64,000 bases of DNA from Neoceratodus forsteri. Its lineage: Eukaryota; Chordata; Ceratodontiformes; Ceratodontidae. A model generated the notes under the pieces. That model saw only the letters and a list, made by a program, of their open reading frames with translations. It made no database searches and was not told where the DNA came from. Positions 44,840 through 54,914 of this stretch are shown here, piece after piece. The DNA is taken from positions 1,239,409,001-1,239,473,000 of the forward strand of contig CM057452.1 of NCBI GenBank assembly GCA_016271365.2, in the 5' to 3' direction. Within the stretch, counting starts at the first letter, position 1. Every line of letters begins with the position of its first letter. A program made the position numbers and the translations under genes.

Positions 44840-45760
44840 GACCTAGCTAGTGTGAGTGTTGCATGTGCAGCAGGTATGGGTGAGGTGGTGGCAGCCTATA
44901 ATGGGGTTGTCTCCATTGCACTTAACTCGGTTGCACTGGTCTGTGTATGACTCAGGTCTTCTTGCTTGAGATCCCCATGGTTTGATGGGGCTCTCAAGAA
45001 GATGAAGACTAGTGGTCCAAGACTGGAGTGTTGTTGGCAGAGGTCTTGGTCTAAAGAGGACAAATTGGATTTGAGAATTCACAATGGTGAATATCAAAGG
45101 GCAATCATCCACTAAGAAGGCAGTGTTCCTGTATGGGGAGATTGTTGAAGGGAGGAACAGACCAGATCTGCTTTTTCTTACTGTAGACAGGCTTCTCCAC
45201 CCTGCCTGTTTGCAGTCAAAAAAGTATCTTCAGTCATTCAGTGCGAGGAGTTTGCTCTGGTCTTCTTTGACAGGATGTCCTCCATTAAGGCTGGGATCTC
45301 ACCAATGGGGCAATTGCAGCCCTGCAGTGGTGAGTTATGTGTGTCCGAAGGCACTCCTATAGTGAGTTCAGACCATTTTGGGTGGCAGAGGTTTGCGAGG
45401 TGATTTTGAAGTGTTGCCCACATACTGTGAACTGGACCCAGGCATGACTTGTCTCTTAATAGGATGTGTTGAGTCCATTGGTCCAGTGTTCACCGAGATT
45501 GTCCAGTGTTGATTTTCAGAGGGATGTTTCCTCGGCACACTGAAAGAGGTGTTGGTGAGACCCCTCCTAAAGAAACCATCTCAACCCTGACATCTTGGTG
45601 AAATATAGACCAATCTCTAGCCTCCCATTCTTGGGTAAGGTTATCGAAAAAGTAGTGACTTGGCACTCAAGGCACACCTTGTGGCTTATAACATCTATAA
45701 ACCCTTCCAGTCAGGGATTAGGTCAAGACATAGCACAGAAGTAATTATATGAAATGTTTT
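44840..45760 (+). pseudogene. L2/CR1-group LINE fragment (EN-RT linker and RT start)
   Basis: Broken plus-strand frames. At about 45255-45310, a FFDRMSSIKAGI-like linker. At about 45535-45690, LKEVLVRPLLKKPS, YRPISSLPFLGKVIEKVV and then PFQSGIRSRHSTE. The last block is the RT2 motif (PFQSGFRxxHSTE) characteristic of this group. The element stops there with no motif A. At least five frame changes. Confidence 0.65.
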
Positions 45761-45829
45761 CATGCTGCACACATAAAAGTACCTAAGTGATATGTGTGCT
45801 GCAAGTATGATTTAAATGTTAAATTAGAA

Positions 45830-45935
45830 CCAGTTGCATGCATATGGCATGCATGCAGCAAGCAAGTGTGGAAGTCATGAATGTTATGCTAAATTGGGAA
45901 AGACTGCATGCATGTGGCATGCATGCAAAAAGCAA
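45830..45935. repeat. Two copies of a GCATGC-rich palindrome
   Basis: TGCATGCATATGGCATGCATGCA-like sequences occur at about 45835 and 45908 within a ~73-bp direct repeat (AAATTAGAACCAG / AAATTGGGAAAGA start; AGCAAGCAA / AAAAGCAAA end). Confidence 0.65.
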
Positions 45936-45939
45936 ATGG

Positions 45940-46098
45940 TCACTGATAATTGCACATATAAAAGTTAAATGACTCAGGATCACACCATACAGAAGTGGGG
46001 GTTGATGAGATTCAAACCCAGGTCTTCTTACCTCTAAGTTTTCTGACTTACAGTTCAGTGCCTTTAACCACTAAGCCATACTCTCTGCACACATACTG
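45940..46098 (-). mobile_element. MIR-like (CORE) SINE
   Basis: Reverse complement begins GCAGAGAGTATGGCTTAGTG, then GTTAAAGGCACTGAACTGTA (A-box region), then CCTGGGTTTGAATCTC (B box), then GGTGTGATCCTGAGTCATTT AACTT. This is the order of MIR-type SINEs (tRNA head, then the TGTGTGACCTTGGGCAAGT-like core). It is diverged, and no tail or duplication is identified. Confidence 0.6.
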
Positions 46099-46517
46099 TA
46101 TGGCTCACTTGTACATCAATACATACTGTATCTGACTATATCAGCACTCATGCGGCATGCTTGCAACCACTGTTATACTTTTCAGTTTTCTTTTTCTGCT
46201 CTCACTCATCTCAGTTTTATAACTGAACTATAGCACACATACCAATGGAAACACATGTGGTTTTCCCCATCCACAAAACCACTTAACAACTTCTGTCTGG
46301 CTTGTACTCCTGCTATTTTCTTTCCATAGATTCGAATGCTTCAACATAAACAGACTTTGAGGTGCAAACACAAAAGTAGCAATAATTTGGCACACCCACA
46401 TGGCCAGGCCCCCCCAAGCACACACACTGTAGAGGGTACAGCCGTGCTGCTACAGACAATGCACCAAGTATAGATATAAGTAAAAAGTCTCTTACTTGAG
46501 TACTAGGGAGCCAGAGT
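46099..46517. other. Unassigned interval
   Basis: No gene or repeat supported. Confidence 0.3.
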
Positions 46518-46528
46518 CAGGAGTCTTT

Positions 46529-47054
46529 TTTTTTTTAATTTATTTCACTTTTTTCACTGTCAGCTGCCTGTCCTTCTGCCTGGTCATGGACTCTCATGCT
46601 CCCACTCCCATGTCAGCCTCAGCTCCCCCAACATCCCTGGCTTTCCATCTGGGTGGGGTCACAGCATCAGGCCTAGTGCTGCAACCATTGGATTGGATCA
46701 GGGAGCTGGCCTGAGAGCTAATCGAAGCCCAAGGAATGCTTCATCCATGGCAGCTGACAGTTTCATTTTCAGGTTACCCCCAGGGGTGGGGACATGCAAT
46801 GATGTCCTGCATCTGCTCAGCCCCTCCTATCTCCAGGTGCTGGCCACCTGAGGTTCCCTCGGCCTTCCGTCAATAGTCCCTCAAGCACAGGGACTCAACC
46901 CCACCATCCCCCCCCCGGAGAAGGAGAGCAGTCCATGGGACACTCAATCCTTCTCCCCCAGTCAGCCCTCTGGTTCTCTGGGTCTGTTTCCAAACCCGGG
47001 TCACTGGTGTCACAAGTGGAAATCCAACCACTGCTTCAGTGGGTTGGCTACAGG
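46529..47054 (-). mobile_element. tRNA-derived SINE, copy 3
   Basis: Minus strand. Flanks are CAGGAGTCTTT (46518-46528) and CAGAAGTCTTT (47055-47065), 10/11. The T-run at 46526-46536 is the A-tail. The B-box-like sequence on its own strand is GGGTTTGGAAAC, and the internal GACATCATTGCATG block matches the other copies. It is shorter and more diverged than copies 1, 2 and 4. Confidence 0.78.
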
Positions 47055-47084
47055 CAGAAGTCTTTAAGAGAGATGATGCCCATA

Positions 47085-47325
47085 GGTCAGAGTGCTGGGG
47101 CGTACCCCCTTGAAATGAATGAAGTTAATTTTTCTTCAATTTTATACATTATGATGGTGAGTTGGAGAATAATGAAGGCAACTGTTCTACTAACAAGGCC
47201 CTTGTTAGTCGAGCGATGGCCTTCTTAATCTCCAACTCTCCATCAATAACATATATAATGGTAATAAAAATACCACCATTCATTTCAATGGTGCACACCC
47301 CTGCAGTACCCCTTTGTCATAATGT
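47085..47325. mobile_element. Palindromic MITE-like element
   Basis: Two ~115-bp arms are reverse complements at roughly 80%. The left arm has TTGAAATGAATG then GATGGTGAGTTGGAGAATAA and GAAGGC. The right arm has GGCCTTCTTAATCTCCAACT then CTCCATC and CATTCATTTCAA. The centre is the perfect 19-bp dyad CTAACAAGGCCCTTGTTAG (47190-47208). No coding frame. Fold-back architecture is typical of some MITEs; superfamily unknown. Confidence 0.75.
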
Positions 47326-47399
47326 GCCTGAGCATGGGGATGTGGAGGTCAGTTTCACTGGGGAGTGCATAAGTCTGACTATAGTGGGGCTCCAATAGT

Positions 47400-48630
47400 C
47401 TGTGCATACCATATTGCTCAACTGTCTGTGAATGCAAGGGACAGCTCTGGAATGTCTGTAACATCTCTAAAAGGTACAGCTTATTTGTTTTGACTGAAAA
47501 GTGATATGCAAATCAGGACAAATTCAAATGCATAAGATTCATCTGTATATACCCCAGAGCAGTGCATCAGATTTGGGCTTAAATCCACCCAGTTACTAAA
47601 CAATTTTTTCCCAGCTGAAGTTCTACCCCCCCCCCCAAAAAAAAGAACTTTGTCCTGATTTTCCCCAACTCCATTCCATTCAATACCCATCCCCTAAGTC
47701 ACCCAAAAGTGAAGAAATATAAAAAACACATCAATATTTCAGTCCTTCCTCCTTCCCCAATCCGCCTGTAAAAAATATTATTTACTTTTACTTACCCAGC
47801 CATGTGGCCAGAACCTGCAGCCTAGCACAGTGTGCCACCAGCCCAGTTAACAGTCTGCTCCCCCTCTTTCCTTACTTCAGAAGCTGGATGCTAGAACCGA
47901 CCATCACAGGTCCCCAACGTGCTCCGCGATCAAGTCATCTCACCAACTGAACCCACCCAATCTGGATTGCTTGCTTCTTGCTTAGTTGCTGCTATGGCTG
48001 TTGCCACACTGATCAACAACTATGAAGGCCACCCACACCAATATCACCACTGGTGCTAAACCTAGCTTGTTGCCATGGGGGTCTGTGCTGTTTCTTTCTT
48101 TTATTTGCAGGGTGAGCCTAGTGGAGTAGGTAGGTAGCCTAGTCTTGAGCTAGCTTCTAGCTCACCCTCTGCCCCTTCAGCCATGAAGGGAGATGGAGAC
48201 CAATAAAAATATGCTGCTAGAACACTGCTATTGAGAGTTCAATGCTCACCGACTCCTTCAAGCTGTAGTGTGCAGTCTGTCTACTCTGTGTCGGGAAAGA
48301 CAGTGTCACACTTGCAAGACTCATGCACGCTTTCTTGGCTAGAGCTCATCCACATCACATGTGATTGTGCCTCTGCTAACAGGTGGAGAGAGTGGACAAC
48401 ACAATACAGATACAGTCAAGTCTAGAGAGTACCTGCAGAGTGAACACACACAGGCCAGGTGGGCACTTATTGTGCAAAAGATTAAATCCAAATTTAATGC
48501 CATTATTGCCACATCATAAGAACAACCTAGGTGCAAATATGGGGGTGGGGGCAACTGTATCTGCTCTTCCTAAATGGCACCACTGCTTAATGATAGAAAT
48601 TTCTTCTCAGGTGCTAATGCAATGGTTTCC
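47400..48630. other. Unassigned interval
   Basis: No recognised gene. It contains an 11-C run followed by A8 at about 47630-47644. Confidence 0.3.
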
Positions 48631-48639
48631 ATTAGGGCT

Positions 48640-48725
48640 GTGTGAATGCCTTTTTCTGAATATTATGCTGAGTATTCGGTATTTGGGTACCTGGTATTCA
48701 GTATTCATTATTTGGTTTTTGGCCA
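48640..48725. repeat. ATTCGGTATT-type short-repeat terminus
   Basis: AGGGCTGTGTGAATGCC is followed by several diverged (G)TATTCGGTATT / GTATTCAGTATTCA units. Similar sequences form termini of some vertebrate DNA transposons. This is suggestive only. Confidence 0.35.
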
Positions 48726-49407
48726 TGAAAGGTGTTTTTTTAAGGATAGCTTAAAAAGCACTTAAACAACACCATTAATCCCCCTTCAAACCTGGTGCAC
48801 CATATACACCTCATCATTACGTCAATGACCAACATAGAGCTGTCACTAATATAACACAAGCTACATGTGGCACACTCGCTCTGCCACACCACACACATAC
48901 TGTAGCACTGCAAAAACAATATTGAGTACTGCTTTGGGTGCACACTGTAGGGGGTTCATGGTCAGTCACATGGGTAGATGTTTCTTTAGCCATCGACATA
49001 GGAATAGTGGCAACAATGGCTGAAGTGGTAGTGACAGCTGAAAGGGTGGCTGCTGTAAGAATGGTATCAGTGATGGTGGGAGTCACACTGGCTGTGGATG
49101 TAACAGCCTTAGTGGTAGCGGTGGGACCACTGGTGGTGGTATCTGCCATGTGAGCTCTAATGCCCTCCTACTACTGGCATAGAAAGGTGTGAGAGTGAAA
49201 GTGCAGATGGAACAGGTGGTGACACTAGTAGCAATAGCATATTGTCTGTCACCACTGTAAGAATTAATCTTATAAAGTTTTGTAGTCTTGATGAAGTGTT
49301 TCATCCTTGGGCATGTTATATTAGGATTGTTTTGTTAGAAGGGCATCTCTGCCTCATTTTTTATAACTTCACTTTTTTATGTTGTGTGTTTCTTTAAGAG
49401 TTTAATA
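48726..49407. other. Low-complexity Thr/Val-coding stretch, no gene assigned
   Basis: Both strands are open at 48817-49153 (Thr/Ser-rich on minus, Val/Ala-rich on plus) because the DNA is an imperfect GGTGGT/GTAGTG-like repeat. I see no motif. A remnant of a transposon ORF is possible. Confidence 0.3.
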
Positions 49408-49419
49408 TTCATAGTGGGC

Positions 49420-50065
49420 TGGCCCGGTGGTACTGAGGATTGAGGGGGTGGACACAACACCTCGAGCCATGTTGGCGACCCAGGTTTGGGAACCAACCTG
49501 GGACATCTGGGGTCAGCAGGGGATGGAGAAGATCGAGCATCTGGAGGACTACTTTTCTCTCCAGGGGTGGATTGTTGGGGCCACATTAGTGGCCTCTGGT
49601 GGAGACTGGGGGAGGTGCAGACATTGGGCTGCAGTTGGGTTGGGAGATCAGCAGGTTCTAGTGGCATCAGCCACACAGGATGCCATTGCATGCCACGCCC
49701 CAAGGGGAGACAATGGAAAAAGGCCCTATCCCTTTTAGGCAAAATTGGGTCCCTGGACTCCACACCCACACCCACCATCAGGTCCCTCACCTCTTCTGGT
49801 GCCTTGCCGTCTGGCTGCTTAATCCGATTCTAGGTAGAGTGCCAGAAAAAGGAGGTGGTGGTCTTACCCAGGGGGACTTAGAGCCAGGGGGTCAAGCGAT
49901 CCAGGCAGTGAGGGCCTGGTCCTGCTGGAGGAAGGAGACTGGACTTCAGACAGGGTGGGAGAAAGCAGGAGATCAAGTGGCCACACTGGAGAGAGTCCAG
50001 GGATGATGACAGTAGGAGCATAAATAAAACAGTACAAAATATATATATATATATATATATATATG
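49420..50065 (+). mobile_element. tRNA-derived SINE, copy 4, with AT-repeat tail
   Basis: Plus strand, flanked by exact 12-bp copies of TTCATAGTGGGC (49408-49419, 50066-50077). Head GGCCCGGTGGTACTGAGG; B-box-like GGTTTGGGAACC at about 49483-49494. Shared blocks are GAGCATCTGGAGGAC, CCTCTGGTGGAGACTGG and GATGCCATTGCATGCC. The tail is GGAGCATAAATAAAACAGTA, then (AT)13 at 50039-50064. It is about 646 bp long and gives the clearest consensus for the family. Confidence 0.88.
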
Positions 50066-50070
50066 TTCAT

Positions 50071-50448
50071 AGTGGGCCTGATTTTCAAACCCTGTTGGAA
50101 TACCTCAAGAGACTTGTAGACGGGAGCTTGATGCAACCGGTGAGTTGCGAAAAACATCAGGGAGTTTGCAATTTTTTGACATCGGCATCCACAACTCCCT
50201 GACACAAGCCCCTTGCAGCAGCTCTCCACTGCCATAACTTTGCATCCCTGGGTGACCTCTGCAATGGGACTTGCAGCACAGATTGGGCGCAATGTGCTAT
50301 AAATTGGGTCAACTGTTGGAAACTGTGCCACACCTTGTAAAATTGGACTGCACAGCATCCAAGGTGTGTGCCACATCTGCGACCACTGTTGCATCAGTTG
50401 CAAGGATTGCCACAAGCCTTGCATCCACCTTTGAAAATTTGGCCCACT
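50071..50448. mobile_element. Non-autonomous DNA-transposon-like element
   Basis: 378 bp with inverted termini: AGTGGGCCTGATTTTCAAAC (50071-50090) against the reverse complement of 50429-50448, AGTGGGCCAAATTTTCAAAG. Internal CpG-depleted non-coding sequence. I find no matching flanking duplication. SINE copy 4 inserted exactly at its left terminus. Confidence 0.6.
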
Positions 50449-50469
50449 TTGTAGGTTACGGAGATACCC

Positions 50470-50500
50470 CTGATGAAGACCAGGTTCCGATCAAAGCTAC
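50470..50500 (+). other. CTGATGA motif, possible Penelope-type remnant
   Basis: CCCTGATGAAGACC followed at about 20 nt by ATCAAAGC (expected CGAAAC) and then GGCTTTATTGGCATCCTCC. It resembles the terminal-repeat core of Penelope-like elements, but the stem is not convincing. Confidence 0.25.
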
Positions 50501-50509
50501 AGGGCTTTA

Positions 50510-51329
50510 TTGGCATCCTCCAGCCTCAATACAAATACAGTAAATGTGCTGGCAACTTTATGCTCTGCTGTTAACTATGTTTGGCAGCCCAGGTATGCAC
50601 CGGCAGTAATCTTCTGGATGTGCTGTACTTTTGTGTGTCTATCATCCTGCCACTCACCACTTGGGACCAACAGTGCAGATGCTTTGCTGGGGCTGGACCA
50701 AGCATGTTTGCAAGGTTGCTAAGACATGATGGCTCAGGTAATTAGTGGTTATTGTGTAAAACACAAACTACTGGTAGTGCCTGTGTGTGTGATGCTTTAC
50801 TTAGTGCTTGTGGAACTACAGTAATACCCATGACAACCCTTGCAGTTATACTGTACCACAATAAGCAGCAGTAAATAAAAAAAAACACTGCTACTAAGAG
50901 GGGGGAAAGAGGGCAACATCTTTAGTCGAACATTGAACCAAGCAAGAAACTGACAGATGATGCACACTCAACTCAGTGAGTAAATCCTGCCCACTAAGAA
51001 TTGCAACAGTTTAACAAAAACAAAAAATCACATGCACACAGCTGTGCACACAAAAGGCACACCAGGGTGGGACAAATCAGTTTAGTGCTGGTGAACAGTT
51101 CAGCCACTAGCTTTCAAAATCTAGTACCCTAATCATTAGTTGTAGTGGCTATCATTTTTAAGGATTCAAAAATCACTTTGTGAGCAGGTAACAGCGTGAC
51201 CTTGAAGAGACTGTTGATTTGTGATGTGTCATGAATGCTATCTGCACCGTGTCTCATTTTCAATGTACCAGACCATCAATGTGCATCTCCATTGGACAGG
51301 ATCATATGTTATACAGAACCTGTTTAGAG
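50510..51329. other. Unassigned interval
   Basis: No gene or repeat supported. Confidence 0.3.
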
Positions 51330-51696
51330 CAAAATAAAAAAAAAGCAATCCTCTCCCCTGTCCCTAGTATCTAGTGGACCCCCCACTCTGTCTTAAGTCA
51401 AAGCCCACCCCGCTCCCCCCAAGTAGCCCGATCGGGTCACCAGCACAGCCCTCCACTCACACTCCCATGGCCAGCAGCCTATCTGAGTGCTCAATGAATG
51501 AGTGCATGCTTTGTACAAACACACACTCATTCTTTGAGCACTCAGACAGGCTGCAGGCCATGGAGGATAGTGGAGGGCTGTGCTGGTGGCCCGATCGGGG
51601 TACTGGGTTGGAGCGGGGTGGGCTCTGACTTAGCACAGGGTGGGGGTGTGCACTAGACACCAGGGACAGGGGAGGGGATTGCTTTTTTTTATTTTG
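51330..51696. repeat. Large inverted repeat, ~175-bp arms
   Basis: Left arm 51330-51509 and right arm 51524-51696 are reverse complements at roughly 85-90%. Matching landmarks are AAAATAAAAAAAAAGCAATC / GATTGCTTTTTTTTATTTT, GCCCACCCCGCTCC / GGAGCGGGGTGGGC, CCCGATCGGG on both sides, CACCAGCACAGCCCTCCACT / its complement, and GAGTGCTCA / TGAGCACTC. The centre is TTTGTACAAA. Minus- and plus-strand frames here are mirror images. Confidence 0.85.
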
Positions 51697-52075
51697 AAGA
51701 TTGGGGCTGGGGTCATGGCTGGGGAGGAGGGGAAAATAACGGATTGACTGGGGGTGGGAGGGTTCTTTACTTTAATTCAGCCAGTGATTGGCCAGGGGGG
51801 GTCCACTAGACACCAGGGACAGGGAAGGGGATTGCTTTATTTTCAAAGATTGGGTGCCGGGGGCCAGGGGTTGACTGGGAGGTTCTTGAATTTGGCTGGA
51901 GATCGGCCGGGGGAACACTAGACACCAGGGATGGGGATCGGATTTTATTTTTTTTTAAGATTGGGGGACGGGGGACAGGGATAACTCGGAGTGACTCGGA
52001 AGGGTTATTTAATTCACCCGGTGATTGGCTGGAGGGGATCAGTAGACACCAGGGAGGGAGAAAATAAAATATAAA
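51640..52075. repeat. Tandem-like units with CACTAGACACCAGGGA
   Basis: The block CACTAGACACCAGGGA (last copy CAGTAGACACCAGGGA) recurs at about 51652, 51803, 51912 and 52041. A purine-rich GGGGATTG(C/G) block, T- and A-runs, and a (GTGATTGG)CC(A/G)G block follow. Unit length varies from 108 to 151 bp. The first unit is the outer part of the inverted repeat's right arm, so both may belong to one DNA element. Confidence 0.7.
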
Positions 52076-52079
52076 TAAT

Positions 52080-52680
52080 GGGGAATATGCAGGCAAAATT
52101 GTGGGTGAAATTTTGCAATTTCGTCACAATTTCATGAAATATTTAATTGGGCGAAATTGCCAATTTCATGGTGAAATAAAATTTCACAATATCTCTAAGG
52201 CAGGCACATGGTGTAAGACATCACTTGCCAGAATGCATGCTAGATTGCGACACACCACAAGACAGTAGGTGACAGCATGTCATACAGCTCACTACTGAGC
52301 ACTTCATGCATATCACTGCACGCATATTATCACAGCATGTCAAGGTTGTCATCCTGATGTGAGCCACCCCACAATGTATTGATTGTGCTTAAAGTGACAT
52401 GTCCTCCAACCCCCCACCCAAGGACATTCTCACAGTGGCAGATGTGACAGCTGACCTCTTCACCATTCTGCATTGTTAAATCTCCATGCATACATGTATC
52501 CAAGAAGGTGATGGTCTGATGAAACAGGGGTTAAGATACTCTCTGTTGTAAGTTTAAAAATGTGATGAGGACTATACATTCATGACTTGTACCTTACATG
52601 AACTGGAAATGTATGTCAACACAGCAGCACTCCTGAGTCCTTCATTCTGATTTCCAGAATGGTATTTGTACTTCAAGGGA
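52080..52680. other. Unassigned interval with GAAATT-rich block
   Basis: 52095-52195 contains repeated and inverted AATTTCA/TGAAATT words, as at termini of some hAT elements. No gene from 52200 to 52680. Confidence 0.35.
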
Positions 52681-52689
52681 TTCATACAG

Positions 52690-53100
52690 TATGTACCAGA
52701 CAGGACATCATTTGTCCTGTCAGTGACATACTTGAAGGAGATATTCCTGCTAGGAATCATATCTTTCTGCAGAGAAATGTCCTGTGAGGGAAAGGGTGCC
52801 TTGAAAGGATTTTGTCCTGGCAGGACATTATATGGCCCTGAGGGGACATAGTCCACCCAGCCCCTTTCTCACCAAGACAATGTCCTGGCAGGTTACCAGT
52901 TGGCCCCGTCAGGGTTGTGTGCTTGCAGGATGAGGTTGGTCCCTGCAGGAACATTGTCCTGTCTAATACCCTAATTCTCTGGCAGGACAATGTCCTGTAA
53001 GGGTACCTTTTTATCCTGGAGGACAAAATTTGTCCCTGCAGGGACATTGTCCTCACCTGACTAAGTATGTCCCTGTTGGGACATGCTAGCAAGCAAGGGC
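52690..53100. repeat. Quasi-palindromic minisatellite, ~30-bp spacing
   Basis: About a dozen variants of the dyad TTGTCCCTGCAGGGACAT are spaced roughly 28-31 bp. Clear ones are near 52700 (AGGACATCATTTGTCCT), 52812 (TGTCCTGGCAGGACA), 52945, 52980 (AGGACAATGTCCT), 53020-53055 (GGACAAAATTTGTCC and GTCCCTGCAGGGAC) and 53085 (GTCCCTGTTGGGAC). Two interleaved dyads alternate: GTCCTGCAGGAC and GGACAnnTGTCC. The ~30-bp period keeps one frame open on the minus strand, with a degenerate 10-residue repeat. Confidence 0.8.
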
Positions 53101-54640
53101 ACCATGTGATGAAATACACATGGGAAGAACGATAGAGTAGCTTTCTGCATTGGTTCATGTAACTGAAAGGGCATATCACAATTATTCCTCATATACTTAT
53201 GTAAAGGTCCTCACAAGGGCCTTTCTAGTAAGACATCCAGAGTGGCTTACAGACTCACAGTTGTACATGCAGAACTCAAAGGTGGCAGTGGAAGAGGTGG
53301 TCAAGCTTAGGGAAGATGTAAAATGGCTGTTGTGTGGTACTTGTAAGTAGAAATGGTTTTCAATTGCTATGTGTACAACTGTAAAATTAATAAGTGCCTC
53401 TATCACTGTTAACCATCTGCTGCTAATGTGGTGATAGGGAATGGTCACACATGACAAATAAACATCAACAAGCACACGCAGCAGTACTGGCAACATAAAG
53501 TTTGTGTCGATATGATGATATGGCACATACAACCATTTACACAAGACAGTAGGAAAAAAAGTGTAAGACATTACCTTGACAGTTGACCTACAGTACTGTC
53601 ATCAAACATGAACTCACAGGTGATTGTATTTAAGCATGTATAACAGTGCAAACATCTCTATCACAATCAAGCACTGGTGGATAGGTAACACATATACATT
53701 GAGATACATAAACTGTGCTCATACTACAGCATATTGCATGTCACTAGGGATGAATCCATGATTACAAGACACATCCATTGTAAAATATTTGAAAAACACA
53801 TGTAAGATACCAAGACATTACATTTGCTAAATTCATAACAAAAGTTCTATATAATTTTGTCTTTTTGGAACAGCTGCACAATTGAGAAGAAATCTCCCTG
53901 GATTAGTATGAGTAATATGTGAACAACGTAGACACACTGCTGAAAAATTAAGAAACATGACTGCACAAATGAAATTGGATATCATCACAGTTAGGGAGCA
54001 TGACACTGAATACTTTACATCACAGGGTGACGTAACTGTTGGGCGGGCCACTCAGTACAAATGACAGCTTGCACTTTGCCTTGTGCTCCTGGCACAATGC
54101 GGAAAAGTAGTACCACTGCTGTCATGGTAAAAGAGTTTGACTAAGACATATGCTGGTAAACTAAGATGGGAGATAACAGTACTGTATTTGTCCCCCATCC
54201 CCCAAACTCCAACTTATTACCTACCCTTATGATAACAGTATGCTGTTGGAACACCACTCAGTTTCTGTAACACTTGTAATTACTTGCACAGTTGTAAGCT
54301 ATGGTACACAAAATTATCTGATAATCAGCGAAAGTTCAACTCATGCAGTCCACGATACAAGATTGACACAGTAAGAGACAGGATTCATCTTGAAGTACAC
54401 ACATGAGAGTATTCATTCATCTGTGGCAATCTGTAACTGAACCATTGTATTAAGATAGGAAAAGGATACAGCCTTACGAGGCAGATAGTCGAATAAAGAA
54501 TGAGGACAAGACACTGAGTGCCCCCTCATTTTGAATATAAAGTAGTTACAATACACAGCATACCAAACAATAATTCAAAAAAGCAAGTGTTTCTGGTAAA
54601 GGAGTATACTTGCACAACAATGACAAGAATAACTTGTAAG
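53101..54640. other. Unassigned interval
   Basis: 1.5 kb without a gene, repeat or motif I can support. Short frames on both strands lack family signatures. Confidence 0.3.
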
Positions 54641-54649
54641 ACAGATAAG

Positions 54650-54790
54650 AGGCCCGATTCCAAGAGAGCAAGTAGAGCTTGGCGCAAACAGTGTCACTGC
54701 ATAAAGTTATGACCAAACCCTTGTGACATGCGAGCTGCGCCCTATTCCAAGAGAAATGCCAGTTACAATGTAGAATGCCGAATTACACAT
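54650..54790 (+). other. Possible left terminus of a Harbinger-like transposon
   Basis: GAGGCCCGATTCCAAGAGAG at about 54651 and CGCCCTATTCCAAGAGAAAT at about 54736 are similar sub-terminal words (GCCC-ATTCCAAGAGA). Myb gene A follows 130-180 bp later. No matching right end is found in the window. Confidence 0.35.
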
Positions 54791-54914
54791 GTCACAAGTT
54801 ACACCCACAACACATGGTGGAACAAGCAATAGCGGGCATAGCAGTTACGCATGTCGCAACCCTATGACCATATAAAGGTGTGCAAGTTGCAGACATGGCG
54901 TAGGAGCTACACAT

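Noticed and set aside
46010..46095. Functional tRNA gene
   Set aside because: The A- and B-box words are present, but the cloverleaf is not formed and the sequence continues into a MIR-like core, so it is a SINE head.
48817..49153. Thr/Ser-rich minus frame resembling a mucin-like protein
   Set aside because: Both strands are open because of an imperfect short repeat; no start context or domain.
52690..53100. CRISPR-like array
   Set aside because: The ~30-bp spacing superficially suggests repeats, but the units are degenerate, there are no constant repeats separated by unique spacers, and the setting is eukaryotic.
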